NCBI GenBank assembly: GCA_024958715.1
Contig: JANWUS010000081.1
Span: forward strand, 1-52,914
Length of the DNA stretch: 52,914 bases
Reading direction: 5' to 3'
From: Cyanobium sp. FGCU52
Lineage (GTDB): Bacteria; Cyanobacteriota; Cyanobacteriia; PCC-6307; Cyanobiaceae
In this document: piece by piece, positions 42,337-51,801 of the stretch
Layout: each line of letters starts with the position of its first letter
Numbering within the stretch: position 1 is the first letter of the stretch
Notes under the pieces: generated by a model
Seen by the model: only the letters and a program-made list of their open reading frames with translations
Told to the model about the DNA's origin: nothing
Database searches by the model: none
Translations under genes and position numbers: made by a program

Positions 42337-45300
42337 ATGACGATAGAAACCCTGCCCAGACGCCTTGTTCTGCCTTTGGCACTATCTACAACTTTGGCGT
42401 CGACACTCAGCACTTTGCCCTTGCCGGCAAGCATAGCAACCCCTGGCGTATCAAATGAAGTTGTCGATAGAAATATGCACTCCCACGCTAATTTGCCCAA
42501 GTTTGTTCAGGACTGGTCTGAGGGTAGTGATGAGGCTTATCACAAAGGGGATCGCGAACGGGCGCTCAAGATCCAGCTGAAACTCGTTGAATGGGTGACG
42601 ACTCATTTGCCTGAGTTGCATCCTGAACGGGCCTTGGGGCTCAGGAAACTTGCTTGGTTGCTCCATGAACTTGGTCGCCAAAAGCAAGCCTATGTTGAAA
42701 TCAATGAAACGATCAGGCTCTATCGTGGTATCGCCGAATCGTCTGACCCAGCGAAATCAGATCTGGCAGACTCTCTGAGCAATCTCGCATCTATCCTCAA
42801 GGCATTAGGCATGAGCAATGAAAGGCTCAGGGCGCAGGCTGAAGCAGCCAAGATTTACCAAGAGCTTGCCAGAACATATTCAGATAAAGTGGCTGGAACG
42901 ACTTACCGAAGGGGATTAGCGAAGGCTCTTAATAGTCTTGGCCAGACGTACGCTGAAATCGGGCAATCAGATAACGCTGTGGTTGCAACGACGGCTGCAG
43001 TTCGCATTTATCAGGAGCTACTTAGGAATAAGCAGGACTTTCCTGCAAAAGAGCTTGCCGATGCTTTAAACAATCTTGGCATTCGTTACGCGAGCCGGGG
43101 GATGCGACAGCAGGCCATCGAGCCAGCCAAACAAGCATGTAGCATCTATCGTGCTCTGCCTGCTGTGAATTCTGCGCACAGACATGACCTTGCCGAGTGC
43201 CTGAGCAATCTTGGGCTCCATTATAGACATGTGGGCAACTACGACATGGCTTTGGCAACGAGCCAAGAAGCCGTGCAAATATTTCGGGTGCTGGTGCAAA
43301 TCAACGCAGGTATTTCGAGTGATCTCGCATTGGCACTCGATAACTTGGCAGGATTGTATGCTCGAAAGGACAATGATAGAGAGGCTCTTGCTTTAACTTC
43401 TGAGGCACTTTCTCTCTACGATAAGATGGCAGAGAGTGGACAAAATATTTCAGGACGAAAGGCATTAGCCTTGTCCAATCTTGCAAATCATCTTGCCAGA
43501 CTCGGCCGTTTCAATGAAGCATTGCCTCCAGCGAACCAAGCTATTCAGCTCTATCGCGATCTTGCAAAGGCTGAAAAGGGTTATCTGTACGAGTTGGCGC
43601 GTGTACTGAATAATGCAGGCACTTACTACGATCGCATTGGAAAGGGAGATGTGTCTATCTCGTTCACAGAGGAAGCCTTGAGAATTTACTCAGGATTAGC
43701 CGCCGGGCCAATTGATCCTGTAGCCATATCGCGTGCCAGTGGAAACTTGGCTCTTCGCTATCTGCGTGTGGGGAAGGTTGCTGAGGCATTGCCTGGTCTC
43801 AAGACGACGGTGATTGCGGATATCCTGAACCTGCAGAGTCAGTTACCACTGGTGGCAGAAGTCAATCGAACGGCACTGACGCAACAGATAGGCGATCGAT
43901 GGGAATATTCATTTTATACGGCCAATCATGGCTTAGCAGGAGCGACTCTTGCTTTGTTTACTCGTTTAAACCGACAAGGCCTGTTGCAGGACATCCAACG
44001 CAATCAGCTTTTATTGGCCCGTACCGGAACACATCGCCCTATCTACGAACAGCTGAAGCTGCTTACAACGCAGCTCACAAACGCGTCTGTTGCCATGGAG
44101 AAGCGCCAGCAGTTACTTCAGGAAAAAACAAGGCTGGAGGAGAACCTCTTCCGGCTGCTACCGCAGTTGCGCCCTCGTATTGTTGAAGTGCAAGAGATCC
44201 AGCGAGTGTTGCCAGATCGATCTGTGCTGGTGGAATTTCAGCGATTCAGACCATACCAGGCCGATACTGCTCGGCTTGTAAGAGAACGGTATGTTGCCCT
44301 TCTTTTGAGGGCCGATGGGGCCATCCACAGTGTGGATCTTGGAGAAGCCAGCACCATCGATGCTGCCGTCGCCCGAGCTGTCGATCTCAGTGCTCAGCAG
44401 CTGCAACCCGAGGAGGTGGCTGAAGCCTGGGTGAAGGTTAGCGAGCTTGTGCTGTCACCCTTGAAAGATGAACTCCGTAGTGGCAAGGAGCTCTTCCTCT
44501 CTCCGGATGGGGAACTCAATCGGGTGCCATTCGCGGCTATGCCCGTTCCAGGAGGCGGTGGACGTCTTTTGCCTGAAGTGGTTCGGCTTCGGATCCTCAC
44601 CACAGGGAGAGATCTGCTGCGCCTTCAGCAAGCGGCTCGCCCAGGAGGCCCATCTGCTGTTGTTGCAGCCCCGGCCTATGGTTCAGCAACCGCAGCCAGC
44701 ACGCTTGCCTCTGCACGCTCACGGGGAAGCCGCAGACGCTCAGCATCAAATCCATCCGAGGCCATTCCCTGGACTCCGTTGCCGGAGACCCTGCTTGAGG
44801 CCAGCGAACTGGCTCCACTCCTCAACGTTGCTGCTCCGCTCACTGGAGCGCGGGCCACTGTGACGACCCTTCGCCAGCTGAAGGCGCCCCGGATTCTGCA
44901 CATTGCCACCCATGGATTTTTCTGGCCCGATCCAGCTTCCCCTGCTACGCGAGCTGGGGATCTGGCCGCAGATGATCCACTGGTCCGCAGCGGGCTGGTG
45001 ATGGCCGATGCGAACACTCCCAACGCGGAGGAAGACGGCCTCCTCACCGCTGCCGAAGTGATCGGCATGGATCTCGACGGGACGGAGTTGGTCACCTTGT
45101 CGGCCTGTGAGAGCGGTCTTGGTGATGTGCGCAGCGGCGAGGGCGTCTATGGCATGCAGCGTGCTCTGATGGCGGCAGGCAGCCGGTCCACCCTGTTGAG
45201 CCTGTGGAAGGTTGGCGATCAACCAACCAGAGCATTCATGACCGCCTTTTACCGACGCTTGCGCAGCGGCGAAGGACGGGCCGATGCCTTGGCCCATACC

Positions 45301-45405
45301 CAGGCCGAATTCCGCAACCATCCCACCAACCCTCTGTACCGGCATGTGTATGTCTGGGGGGCCTTTCAGCTCAGCGGCGACTGGCGACCCATCACGGGCC
45401 TGTGA
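42337..45405 (+). CDS. Exported TPR-CHAT caspase-like protease
   Basis: 1022 residues. Residues 1-35 look like a signal peptide or anchor (PRRLVLPLALSTTLASTLSTLPLPASIA). About ten TPR units cover residues 60-490 (repeats of ALNNLGIRYASRGMRQQAIEPAK type, each followed by xIYRxL). A helical linker precedes the CHAT domain (about 640-1020). The predicted catalytic dyad is His859 in HIATHGFF and Cys924 in LSACESGLG. CHAT proteases are cysteine peptidases of the caspase/separase clan; TPR-CHAT proteins act in proteolytic signalling and, in some CRISPR systems, defence. The gene follows the mobile element and its codon use is less GC-biased. Two small exported proteins follow in the same direction. 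Confidence 0.9.
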   Translation: MTIETLPRRLVLPLALSTTLASTLSTLPLPASIATPGVSNEVVDRNMHSHANLPKFVQDWSEGSDEAYHKGDRERALKIQLKLVEWVTTHLPELHPERALGLRKLAWLLHELGRQKQAYVEINETIRLYRGIAESSDPAKSDLADSLSNLASILKALGMSNERLRAQAEAAKIYQELARTYSDKVAGTTYRRGLAKALNSLGQTYAEIGQSDNAVVATTAAVRIYQELLRNKQDFPAKELADALNNLGIRYASRGMRQQAIEPAKQACSIYRALPAVNSAHRHDLAECLSNLGLHYRHVGNYDMALATSQEAVQIFRVLVQINAGISSDLALALDNLAGLYARKDNDREALALTSEALSLYDKMAESGQNISGRKALALSNLANHLARLGRFNEALPPANQAIQLYRDLAKAEKGYLYELARVLNNAGTYYDRIGKGDVSISFTEEALRIYSGLAAGPIDPVAISRASGNLALRYLRVGKVAEALPGLKTTVIADILNLQSQLPLVAEVNRTALTQQIGDRWEYSFYTANHGLAGATLALFTRLNRQGLLQDIQRNQLLLARTGTHRPIYEQLKLLTTQLTNASVAMEKRQQLLQEKTRLEENLFRLLPQLRPRIVEVQEIQRVLPDRSVLVEFQRFRPYQADTARLVRERYVALLLRADGAIHSVDLGEASTIDAAVARAVDLSAQQLQPEEVAEAWVKVSELVLSPLKDELRSGKELFLSPDGELNRVPFAAMPVPGGGGRLLPEVVRLRILTTGRDLLRLQQAARPGGPSAVVAAPAYGSATAASTLASARSRGSRRRSASNPSEAIPWTPLPETLLEASELAPLLNVAAPLTGARATVTTLRQLKAPRILHIATHGFFWPDPASPATRAGDLAADDPLVRSGLVMADANTPNAEEDGLLTAAEVIGMDLDGTELVTLSACESGLGDVRSGEGVYGMQRALMAAGSRSTLLSLWKVGDQPTRAFMTAFYRRLRSGEGRADALAHTQAEFRNHPTNPLYRHVYVWGAFQLSGDWRPITGL

Positions 45406-45496
45406 GCCAGTTCTCACCCGGCAAATCTACGAATTGTGAAGAGAAATGTGAAGAGCTAACTACATAGCTAGCTTGCAATTAACTGCCTGCACTGGT

Positions 45497-45874
45497 ATGC
45501 GATTCTCTTGTGTTGGCCGAGCCATTCTGGCGCCAGCCGTTTTCGCGACCCTGCTTGCACTGCCGCTTAGGGCGGGTGCCGAAACTTGGAATTATCGCTG
45601 CAGCAATGGCGTGCAGTTTTCGCTTCTCAATGCCTACGCGGCTCCCTATGAGCGAGGTGTGCCTCCTGTGATTCTCAGTTATCGTGGAAAGCAATATCCA
45701 CTCTGGCCGTTTACGGGGGCTAGTTGGTGGGGTTTCTTTGGCAGGCTTGGTTCCGATGGTGCTCCAGCTCGCAAGCCAGGCTATAGTGTTGCCTTTACTA
45801 CATCGGGCACGTCGCTTAAATTTAATGATACACAAATTGGTACGCAGTGTCGCAAGATCACTCGTGGGGCATGA
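45497..45874 (+). CDS. Small exported protein, MliC-like
   Basis: 125 residues from ATG 45497. The signal peptide is GRAILAPAVFATLLALPLRAGA, cleaved before ETWNYRC. The mature part has a Cys near each end (YRCSNGVQF, GTQCRKI) and beta-strand segments VILSYRGKQYPLWP, FFGRLGSDGA and YSVAFTTSGTSLKF. The order Y-x-C, then L, then SG-type strands, then C resembles MliC/PliC lysozyme inhibitors, but the match is partial. It is 91 bases after the CHAT gene, so it may be a periplasmic partner or substrate, which is speculation. Confidence 0.6.
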   Translation: MRFSCVGRAILAPAVFATLLALPLRAGAETWNYRCSNGVQFSLLNAYAAPYERGVPPVILSYRGKQYPLWPFTGASWWGFFGRLGSDGAPARKPGYSVAFTTSGTSLKFNDTQIGTQCRKITRGA

Positions 45875-45887
45875 TCCCGTGATTTCA

Positions 45888-46244
45888 ATGTCTTCCTCCT
45901 CTCGCCACTTCGCACCAGCCATTCTCATGGCCTGTCTCGTGGCCTGGATCCCACTTCTCCACGGATCAGCCTCTGCCTACTCCAATGATCAGGAGGACAT
46001 GATCTGGCGGACAGATTCCTCCTACGACGCATATAGGTCCCTGCTTCTGAAGAACGGTTGGAAACCCATCGGCAACAGCTGCATCAGCCGTCCCTATCCC
46101 GAAGTCTGCTACGGCAACGGCAGATATGCGCAGGGCACAGCATCCTGGCTGAATCCCCGAACGGGTGAACGCTACGGAATCACCATCCGGGGTTGCGCAA
46201 CCAAGAGTGGTTTATGCCTGATGCCAGACATCAAGCAGCAATAG
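45888..46244 (+). CDS. Small exported protein
   Basis: 118 residues from ATG 45888, 13 bases after the previous stop; GTG 45879 is an alternative start. The signal peptide is HFAPAILMACLVAWIPLLHGSASA. The mature part has a YDAYRSLLLKNGWKPIG motif, like the VARQRLIQAGWQPL motif of the protein at 52371, and four Cys (SCI, VCY, GCA, LCL) that could form two disulphides. Function unknown. It ends 3 bases before the convergent DUF928 stop. Confidence 0.6.
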   Translation: MSSSSRHFAPAILMACLVAWIPLLHGSASAYSNDQEDMIWRTDSSYDAYRSLLLKNGWKPIGNSCISRPYPEVCYGNGRYAQGTASWLNPRTGERYGITIRGCATKSGLCLMPDIKQQ

Positions 46245-46247
46245 TGG

Positions 46248-46904
46248 TCAAGAGCCGGAACAGCCTGCAGAGATCAGAGTCTGACGCAGGATCTCCAGGT
46301 CTTTGGGTGGATCTGGCAGGGGCGCGAACACCAGCTCGGAAGCCAGTCCGTAGCGCCCTTTGCTGGCCACCGAATCAATGATCTGAAAGCGGGCGGATGG
46401 ATCCGTGAGCAGTGCCAGGGCTTCCTGCTGCTGGTTTGCCGATGCCGCCCGCAGTTGAACGTCTGCGAAATCTCCTCCGGCTGCCCCTCGGGGTCGCAGC
46501 CGCAGAAGCATTCGCTCACCGGGTTGGAGGGATGGCAGCGGCCAGGCGATCGGGCCAGTGATGGGGCGTGTGGAGGAGGCCCGCTGTTGCCAGAGCACTT
46601 GCCCATCCTGCTCCAGGCGTACCTCATTAAGTTCCCCCGCTATCAGGAGGGTGGGCCTGGGCAGGCTAACCACAGCGGTCGGTGAGCTTGTCGTTCTGGA
46701 GCCCACAAGTCGCGGTGTGATCAGGCACACCGACATGGAGCGACTCCCCCGGCTGCCGCCTACCGCCTGTCGGGGATTGATGCCGATCAACTCCCGCAGA
46801 CGCTGCAGAAGGGTGGATCGGCGTGCGTCAACGGCTGGGGCCATGGCCACCAGCCAGATCGCGATCAACAGTTGGATGGCACAGCGGACAGATCGATCAG
46901 TCAC
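46248..46904 (-). CDS. DUF928-like exported protein
   Basis: 218 residues from GTG 46904, overlapping the CHAT-CHASE2 stop by 8 bases. The start was chosen because RCAIQLLIAIWLVAMAPAVDA forms a signal peptide. Then come VGGSRGSRSMSVC, a Cys-containing segment, and a beta-sandwich-like body (RPTLLIAGELNEVRLEQDGQVLWQQRA, AWPLPSLQPGERMLLRLRPRG), consistent with the cyanobacterial DUF928 family. In cyanobacteria this family is commonly encoded beside CHASE2/CHAT proteins, so it may be the extracytoplasmic partner or target of the CHASE2 sensor. Function unproven. Confidence 0.65.
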   Translation of the reverse strand: MTDRSVRCAIQLLIAIWLVAMAPAVDARRSTLLQRLRELIGINPRQAVGGSRGSRSMSVCLITPRLVGSRTTSSPTAVVSLPRPTLLIAGELNEVRLEQDGQVLWQQRASSTRPITGPIAWPLPSLQPGERMLLRLRPRGAAGGDFADVQLRAASANQQQEALALLTDPSARFQIIDSVASKGRYGLASELVFAPLPDPPKDLEILRQTLISAGCSGS

Positions 46905-49032
46905 GGCGGAGCAGAGCAGTGGATGCAAGAGCGGCAAGCGGCAGGGTGATGGGAAGAAGCAACCGCAGCGCCACAGCAATCTGAAGGCTGGAGAGCATCG
47001 CAACAACGGCCGCGCCCAACAACCAGGCCAAACGTCTGGGTCTTCGGGGCACCGCCGCAGCAAGCAGCACTCCTGCTCCAGCGCCCAGAGCCGTCATGGC
47101 CGGTAGGGAGCTGGGCGTCAGCCAATGACGAAGAGCCATGCTCTGGGCCAGCGTTGCCTGCAGCAGAGGGCCTGGCATCGCATCGATCGACCCACCCCAG
47201 GAGCCAAGGGTGGATCGGATTGCTCCAGGGGCAGCAAAGCGATCCGGGCTCTGGTTATCGCTGCTGCCATCGCTCCCCACTACAAGGGCCCGGGTCTTCA
47301 GGGTGGGGAGATCGGCAATGGTCACCACTTTGAGGAGTGATGACCAATCGATCGACCAGTCGATCACGCTGTCCGCAGGAATCATGGGATCAGGGGAACC
47401 GCTCAGGCGCCCCGCGAAGGATGCCCCATCCAAGGGCCACAGCAGCCGGAGCGGCAGGGGCTTGAGAAGACCCTGTGCTGCGGGAATGCCCACTCCAAGG
47501 CTCCGGGGTATCACCCCTGCTGCCAGAAGCTGGGGTTGGGGCTCCGAGCTGAGGCCCGCATCCGGGTCGTCGGCGTTGGCATCGAGGCGGCCCACCACCA
47601 CCTGCCTCTTTCCAGCCTTGCTTTGGCTCTGGATTACCCCAGCCAGCTCTGCGGTATGGGGGGCAGGCCGGTCAAACAACACGTCGAGCCCGACGACAGG
47701 CACCTGGTCGACTGGGGTGCGGCGCAGCACTTCTGCAAGGGCGGCCCTGGATGTGAGTTCTGGAGAGGGATCCACCCCCAGTTCGGCTGGGGATCGATTG
47801 CGGTTCAGGAGGAGCACAGGCAGTGCTTCTCCCGGCGGACCACCTTGATCGCTCAGCTGACGCCAGAGCTTCTGGCTGTAAAGCCGCCGATCCAGCAGGT
47901 AGGTGCTCAGGGGGTTGATGGGTTGCAGCTCTGCGGCGGAGGCCAGGGCAACGAGCAGGGTGGCGGCGATGGCCTGGCCACGGGAGCTTGATGCCATCCT
48001 CAGGCGGAACTGGCGACGGCGGCTCAGGGGGAGAGCCAACTCTTCAGCACCGGGAGCAGCCATCGCACTGAGGAGCAGGTGGCAGCCGGCTGGTCCGCGT
48101 GCCTGCAGGTTTTTGCGCACCTCCTCCAAGGCAGCGGCAAACCCCTTTCCTTGCTCCATGGCCCTGAGCAGTTCAGAGAACACCAGGGAGGCGGCCTGGG
48201 TAGGCACCACTTCCCGGAAACAGAGAGCCCACGGGGTACCAGCGGAGAGGCAGCTCCGGGCTAGATCCATCCCGGAGCAACTGTTGAGCAACACCAGAGA
48301 GGGGGGCTGCCCGGCAGCCTGGCGCAGTTCAGCTGCCAGAGCATCACCGCTGAGCCATTCCCCATCACCAAGCTGAAGACGACCGCCGGTGAGGGGATCA
48401 GAGCATGAGTGGCCGAGAAAGATCAGCCCATCCCAACCCATCGGATCGGCCAGAGCCTGGCGCAGGCCCAGCAGGGAAGATGCGCCATGGCGCAGGCTTT
48501 TCAGCTCGATCCGGCGATGGTTGGCCAGCTCCCCCAGCCGTTGGATGTCAACCTCCAGCGGCAGCTGCTCCTCCCTTCCGATCAGCAGGAGCATTCGCGG
48601 ACACCGGGGGCTGGGGGAGCGCAGCACCGGGGGCAGGGTTTGGGGATCGGCCAGACGCCAGAGGGGCCGATCCAGCTGCAGGGCTTCCCAGGGGAGCTTC
48701 TCGATCAGGGAATCGGTGCCGCTGCAACGCAATCTCAGGGGGAGCAGGGGCAGCAGGGAAAGGATCTGCTGAAGGGGCAGCCACTCGGGCTGGCTGAGCC
48801 ACTGCTGCATTGCCCCCACCAGCCGGGCTGACAAGGTATTCACAACCTCAGCCGGAATGGCCGGGGGCGCGGGATCGTGGTGGCTCACAAAGCGCCGAAG
48901 CCAGACCTGGTGGTGCTGGGATAGATCAGGGGGGATCGCTACGGCAAAGGCCTGGTTGCCAGCAGGACTGAGCAGGTAGGCGATGAGCCTGCCAGAACCT
49001 TCCTGCTGGAGAGTGAGGTCGATGGCCTCCAT
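46897..49032 (-). CDS. CHAT-CHASE2 transmembrane sensor-protease
   Basis: 711 residues from ATG 49032 (TGATG overlap with the upstream stop; a TTG at 49035 adds one residue). Residues about 130-330 form a CHAT protease domain with His208 in IFLGHSCSDP and Cys252 in LLNSCSGMD. A transmembrane helix (IAATLLVALASAAEL) near 355 leads into an extracytoplasmic CHASE2 sensor domain (VPVVGLDVLFDRPA, KQVVVGRLDA-type segments, LVVGSDGSSDNQSPDRFAAPGA). Two or three C-terminal transmembrane helices close it (ALGAGAGVLLAAAV, LLGAAVVAMLSSLQIAVALRLLLP). An external signal could thus gate a cytoplasmic caspase-like protease. Confidence 0.85.
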   Translation of the reverse strand: MEAIDLTLQQEGSGRLIAYLLSPAGNQAFAVAIPPDLSQHHQVWLRRFVSHHDPAPPAIPAEVVNTLSARLVGAMQQWLSQPEWLPLQQILSLLPLLPLRLRCSGTDSLIEKLPWEALQLDRPLWRLADPQTLPPVLRSPSPRCPRMLLLIGREEQLPLEVDIQRLGELANHRRIELKSLRHGASSLLGLRQALADPMGWDGLIFLGHSCSDPLTGGRLQLGDGEWLSGDALAAELRQAAGQPPSLVLLNSCSGMDLARSCLSAGTPWALCFREVVPTQAASLVFSELLRAMEQGKGFAAALEEVRKNLQARGPAGCHLLLSAMAAPGAEELALPLSRRRQFRLRMASSSRGQAIAATLLVALASAAELQPINPLSTYLLDRRLYSQKLWRQLSDQGGPPGEALPVLLLNRNRSPAELGVDPSPELTSRAALAEVLRRTPVDQVPVVGLDVLFDRPAPHTAELAGVIQSQSKAGKRQVVVGRLDANADDPDAGLSSEPQPQLLAAGVIPRSLGVGIPAAQGLLKPLPLRLLWPLDGASFAGRLSGSPDPMIPADSVIDWSIDWSSLLKVVTIADLPTLKTRALVVGSDGSSDNQSPDRFAAPGAIRSTLGSWGGSIDAMPGPLLQATLAQSMALRHWLTPSSLPAMTALGAGAGVLLAAAVPRRPRRLAWLLGAAVVAMLSSLQIAVALRLLLPITLPLAALASTALLRRD

Positions 49033-50048
49033 CAAAGCGGGAGCTGCAGGGGGGGGAGCTGCAAGGTGGTGCCGCCGGGAGCGGTGAGGCTCACCTCGAT
49101 CAGGGCGGGATCGGCAGGAATCCGAAGTTGGAGCGCGGTGGTGGAGGCCGAGGAAATGCTCTGGCGCCTGTTGCCCTGGGAAGCGGTGAGCAGGAGGCCA
49201 TCGGGCAACAGGTCTCCCTGCAGCTCGCCCACCAGCTGGAGAATGAGCTGCTCGGGAACGATGCCTTCGGATGCCGAGGGGATCAGAAGCAGCTGAAAGC
49301 GCTCCACACAGGGCCGGGCCGCTTCTCCCCAGTGCAGGGTGCCATCACCATCAAGGCCCAGGGGGATGGAGAGGATGGCAAGGGCATCGGGGATGCCGGA
49401 GGGGGGAAGATCCCGGCTGCGAAAGGCTCCTTCCTTGCGGGGCAGCAGCTTCGTGCCGAGTGCGGCCATGGCGGGGGAGAGGAACCCCTCCAGCCATTCG
49501 CGCACTGACACCACAAGGGGCATGCCAGAAACAGGACCCAGGGCCGCTCGCGGAATGGCGGCCGGATCAAGCACCTGCACCAGGGTGAGGAGCCGATCGA
49601 TGCCCCCACGGAAATCAGCCACCTCGAGGGTGAGCTCAGCTCCTGTGAGGGCAGGCGCGGATCCAAGCGCAGAGACAACCTCAGGACCGGTGAGCACACC
49701 GGGGAACCAGACCACGTCGTTCTCCTCATCCACCAGAGCGGCGAGCAGCAGCTGGGGGGAGCTGGCGGACCCCTTCCACAGATGGCTCAGGAAGGAGATC
49801 TGATCGGAGGGAAACGGTGCGGTGGCGAGCTGGAGGGCAAAGTGATTGAGGCTGAGCAGGCGGGCGGGATCGGCAGGATCGACCTCCGGGCCGAGGGGGA
49901 GGGCAAGCCGCCGTTGGGCGAGCACCTTTCGCAGAGCCTGCAGGGCCAGATCCCGCTCGCTGACATGGCCCTCCTGGTGGGGGAGCAGCACGGCCCCCAT
50001 GGGGATCGGGAACGCTTCGAGAGGTTCCGGCAGGGCTGAGGAGGTCAT
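49032..50048 (-). CDS. DUF1822-like protein
   Basis: 338 residues, soluble, no signal peptide. A Leu-rich helical N-terminal part (RDLALQALRKVLAQRRLALPL) is followed by a beta-rich middle (DEENDVVWFPGVLTGPEV, LTLEVADFRGGIDRLLTLVQVLDP) and a C-terminal segment with an all-beta appearance (ALQLRIPADPALIEVSLTAPGGTTLQL). Size, composition and position between a sigma-like gene and a CHAT gene fit the cyanobacterial DUF1822 family. It overlaps both neighbours (ATGA with the sigma-like gene, TGATG with the protease). It may be an anti-sigma-like adaptor or protease target; inference only. Confidence 0.65.
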   Translation of the reverse strand: MTSSALPEPLEAFPIPMGAVLLPHQEGHVSERDLALQALRKVLAQRRLALPLGPEVDPADPARLLSLNHFALQLATAPFPSDQISFLSHLWKGSASSPQLLLAALVDEENDVVWFPGVLTGPEVVSALGSAPALTGAELTLEVADFRGGIDRLLTLVQVLDPAAIPRAALGPVSGMPLVVSVREWLEGFLSPAMAALGTKLLPRKEGAFRSRDLPPSGIPDALAILSIPLGLDGDGTLHWGEAARPCVERFQLLLIPSASEGIVPEQLILQLVGELQGDLLPDGLLLTASQGNRRQSISSASTTALQLRIPADPALIEVSLTAPGGTTLQLPPLQLPL

Positions 50049-51364
50049 GGATGCATGCTCGCAAGGGTCTGGGCAACGACGCGTCGCAGGGGGGCGGCAT
50101 CTCCCTCTCGTTCCACTTCCGTGAGGTGATTCCTGAGGGCTGCCACCAGTCGCTCTGCCCCCTCCACGGAGAGGGCCACGTCAGCAAAGGCTGGGTGGCG
50201 GCGCAGCTCCACCGCGGCGGCGGTGGCGATGGTGGTAGCCAGGCTCTGCTCCTGCAGCAGCTTGCTCACCCAGCCCTGTTTGCGCTGGCAGCGTTCGGCA
50301 ATGTCGCGCTGGCCAAATCCTTCCCCGTAGAGCTGCCAGGCAAGGCGCCGTTCCGGTTTCTTGATCCAGCTGGGCTGATCATCAGTGATGGCCAGGCGCA
50401 CGGCGGTTTGCGCGGCCCGCTCCAGGGCTGCATGAATCTGCAGCATGAGATCGGCGGAGCCCCAGGGCGATTCAGAATCGTGAAGCGTGGCCGGATCCGC
50501 CAACTCGTATTCCGGGTAGCCCTCAGCCACGGCCGTTCCCGCAAGGTAGCGGCGCACCGCTGTTGCCAGATCCTGCAGTTTCTCCGTGGCCTGGTGAGGA
50601 TCAAGCGCTGGAAGAACGGCGTGCAAAAAATCCGGGTCAGGTTGCCAGCCATAGCGCTTCCCGGTGCGTTCAACAAAGGCTTCCTTGGCAGCCGCGTAGT
50701 GGCACTGGTAGGTGCTGTGCAGAGCCATGGCCTCCTCCACACCCATCCCCACTCCGAATTCGGCCCAGGCCTGGCGAAGCCTGGCGGAGCTGGTTTTGTG
50801 GGCGAGTAGTGCCCAATCCGTGATGAGCGAAACGCCTTCCTGCTTCAGGTAAGCCTTCAGTTCAGCATGACATTGCACCTTCTGCCGCGCCCAGTTGGGC
50901 AGGAACCCGCGGGCAGGGTTGTAGCTCCGCAACACCTCGGCACTGAAGGGGTGCAGTATCTTCCCCTCCAGGGAGAGAAGAACACTCCAGCAGAAGGGGG
51001 GGCCTTTGCGTTGCCCTGTCCTGGCGGGAAACTCCAACGCGCCTGAGTCGTCCAGCACGAAGCCCGCCATCTCGATGATGTCGAGGCTGTGCAGCTGCTG
51101 GTGCTGGGTGTAGAGCGCCTGGATCCGGTCGCGGATGGCGTGGCTGATGCGGCAGCGCAGACAGAGCAGGGCCCCAGGATCGTCCTGCTCGTGGCTGAGG
51201 TTCAGGAGAGAGAGGTCTCCCGGGTTGGTGGGCTCCTTCGCATTGAGGTTCAGCGCCCGGATCGCCTGCTCAGCGGCGTCGAGGCCGAGGGGCTTCCGGG
51301 CCGCGAGGGCTGTTCCGCCTGGTTGGTTGACCAAGCCCTGGATCTCGACATAGCTCCCGGCCAT
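50045..51364 (-). CDS. Sigma-factor-like HTH protein, first gene of CHAT-CHASE2 operon
   Basis: 439 residues. The N-terminal part has a Cys pair (LLCLRCRISHAIRDRIQ). A middle region (HPFSAEVLRSYNPARGFLPNWARQKVQCHAELKAYLKQEGVSLITDWALLA) follows the pattern of cyanobacterial sigma-70-like proteins that pair with DUF1822. Near residues 340-375, RRLAWQLYGEGFGQRDIAERCQRKQGWVSKLLQ is a region-4-type helix-turn-helix. I infer a transcription factor that may be released or activated through the downstream protease. It is the promoter-proximal gene of a four-gene overlapping operon. Confidence 0.7.
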   Translation of the reverse strand: MAGSYVEIQGLVNQPGGTALAARKPLGLDAAEQAIRALNLNAKEPTNPGDLSLLNLSHEQDDPGALLCLRCRISHAIRDRIQALYTQHQQLHSLDIIEMAGFVLDDSGALEFPARTGQRKGPPFCWSVLLSLEGKILHPFSAEVLRSYNPARGFLPNWARQKVQCHAELKAYLKQEGVSLITDWALLAHKTSSARLRQAWAEFGVGMGVEEAMALHSTYQCHYAAAKEAFVERTGKRYGWQPDPDFLHAVLPALDPHQATEKLQDLATAVRRYLAGTAVAEGYPEYELADPATLHDSESPWGSADLMLQIHAALERAAQTAVRLAITDDQPSWIKKPERRLAWQLYGEGFGQRDIAERCQRKQGWVSKLLQEQSLATTIATAAAVELRRHPAFADVALSVEGAERLVAALRNHLTEVEREGDAAPLRRVVAQTLASMHP

Positions 51365-51801
51365 GAGAGTGAGCTATCCGTGGGAATCAATGTTGGCACA
51401 GGAGCAGAGGGGATGCGGATCAGTGGCAGGTGCGCGATCCAGCCTTGGCACCGTGCAAACCGAGCTTGCCAATGGAACGGCAGGAAACGGGCAGTGGAAA
51501 GATCCCTACTACTGGGCGGCCCGGCAGCTTGTGGGCGACTGGGGGCCATTTCGGAAGCTCTGAGGGGTGTGGCTGACGTGCTGGAATCAGTTTCTGAAGC
51601 TGGAACGAGGGGATGGTGTCCTCTCCTGCCACTCACCCCCAGCATTCATGAAGTACCATGATGCCCTGATTCTCTCTACCCTTCCGCAGGCATTTCGTCG
51701 TTGTACATCTACTCCCAGCTGCTGGGAAGAGATAGAATGAGTATAGATGGTAGATTATTTCTGTCTATGCTACACAGCAATCCACAGGTATTTCTACTCA
51801 A
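51365..51801. other. Intergenic region between divergent genes
   Basis: No gene supported. It holds a perfect inverted repeat TCCCAGC-T-GCTGGGA at 51713-51727, whose single-base loop favours a protein site over a hairpin. AT-rich sequence follows (51730-51800), a suitable promoter for the gene at 51802. The sequence nearer 51365 should carry the sigma-like operon promoter. Confidence 0.45.
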
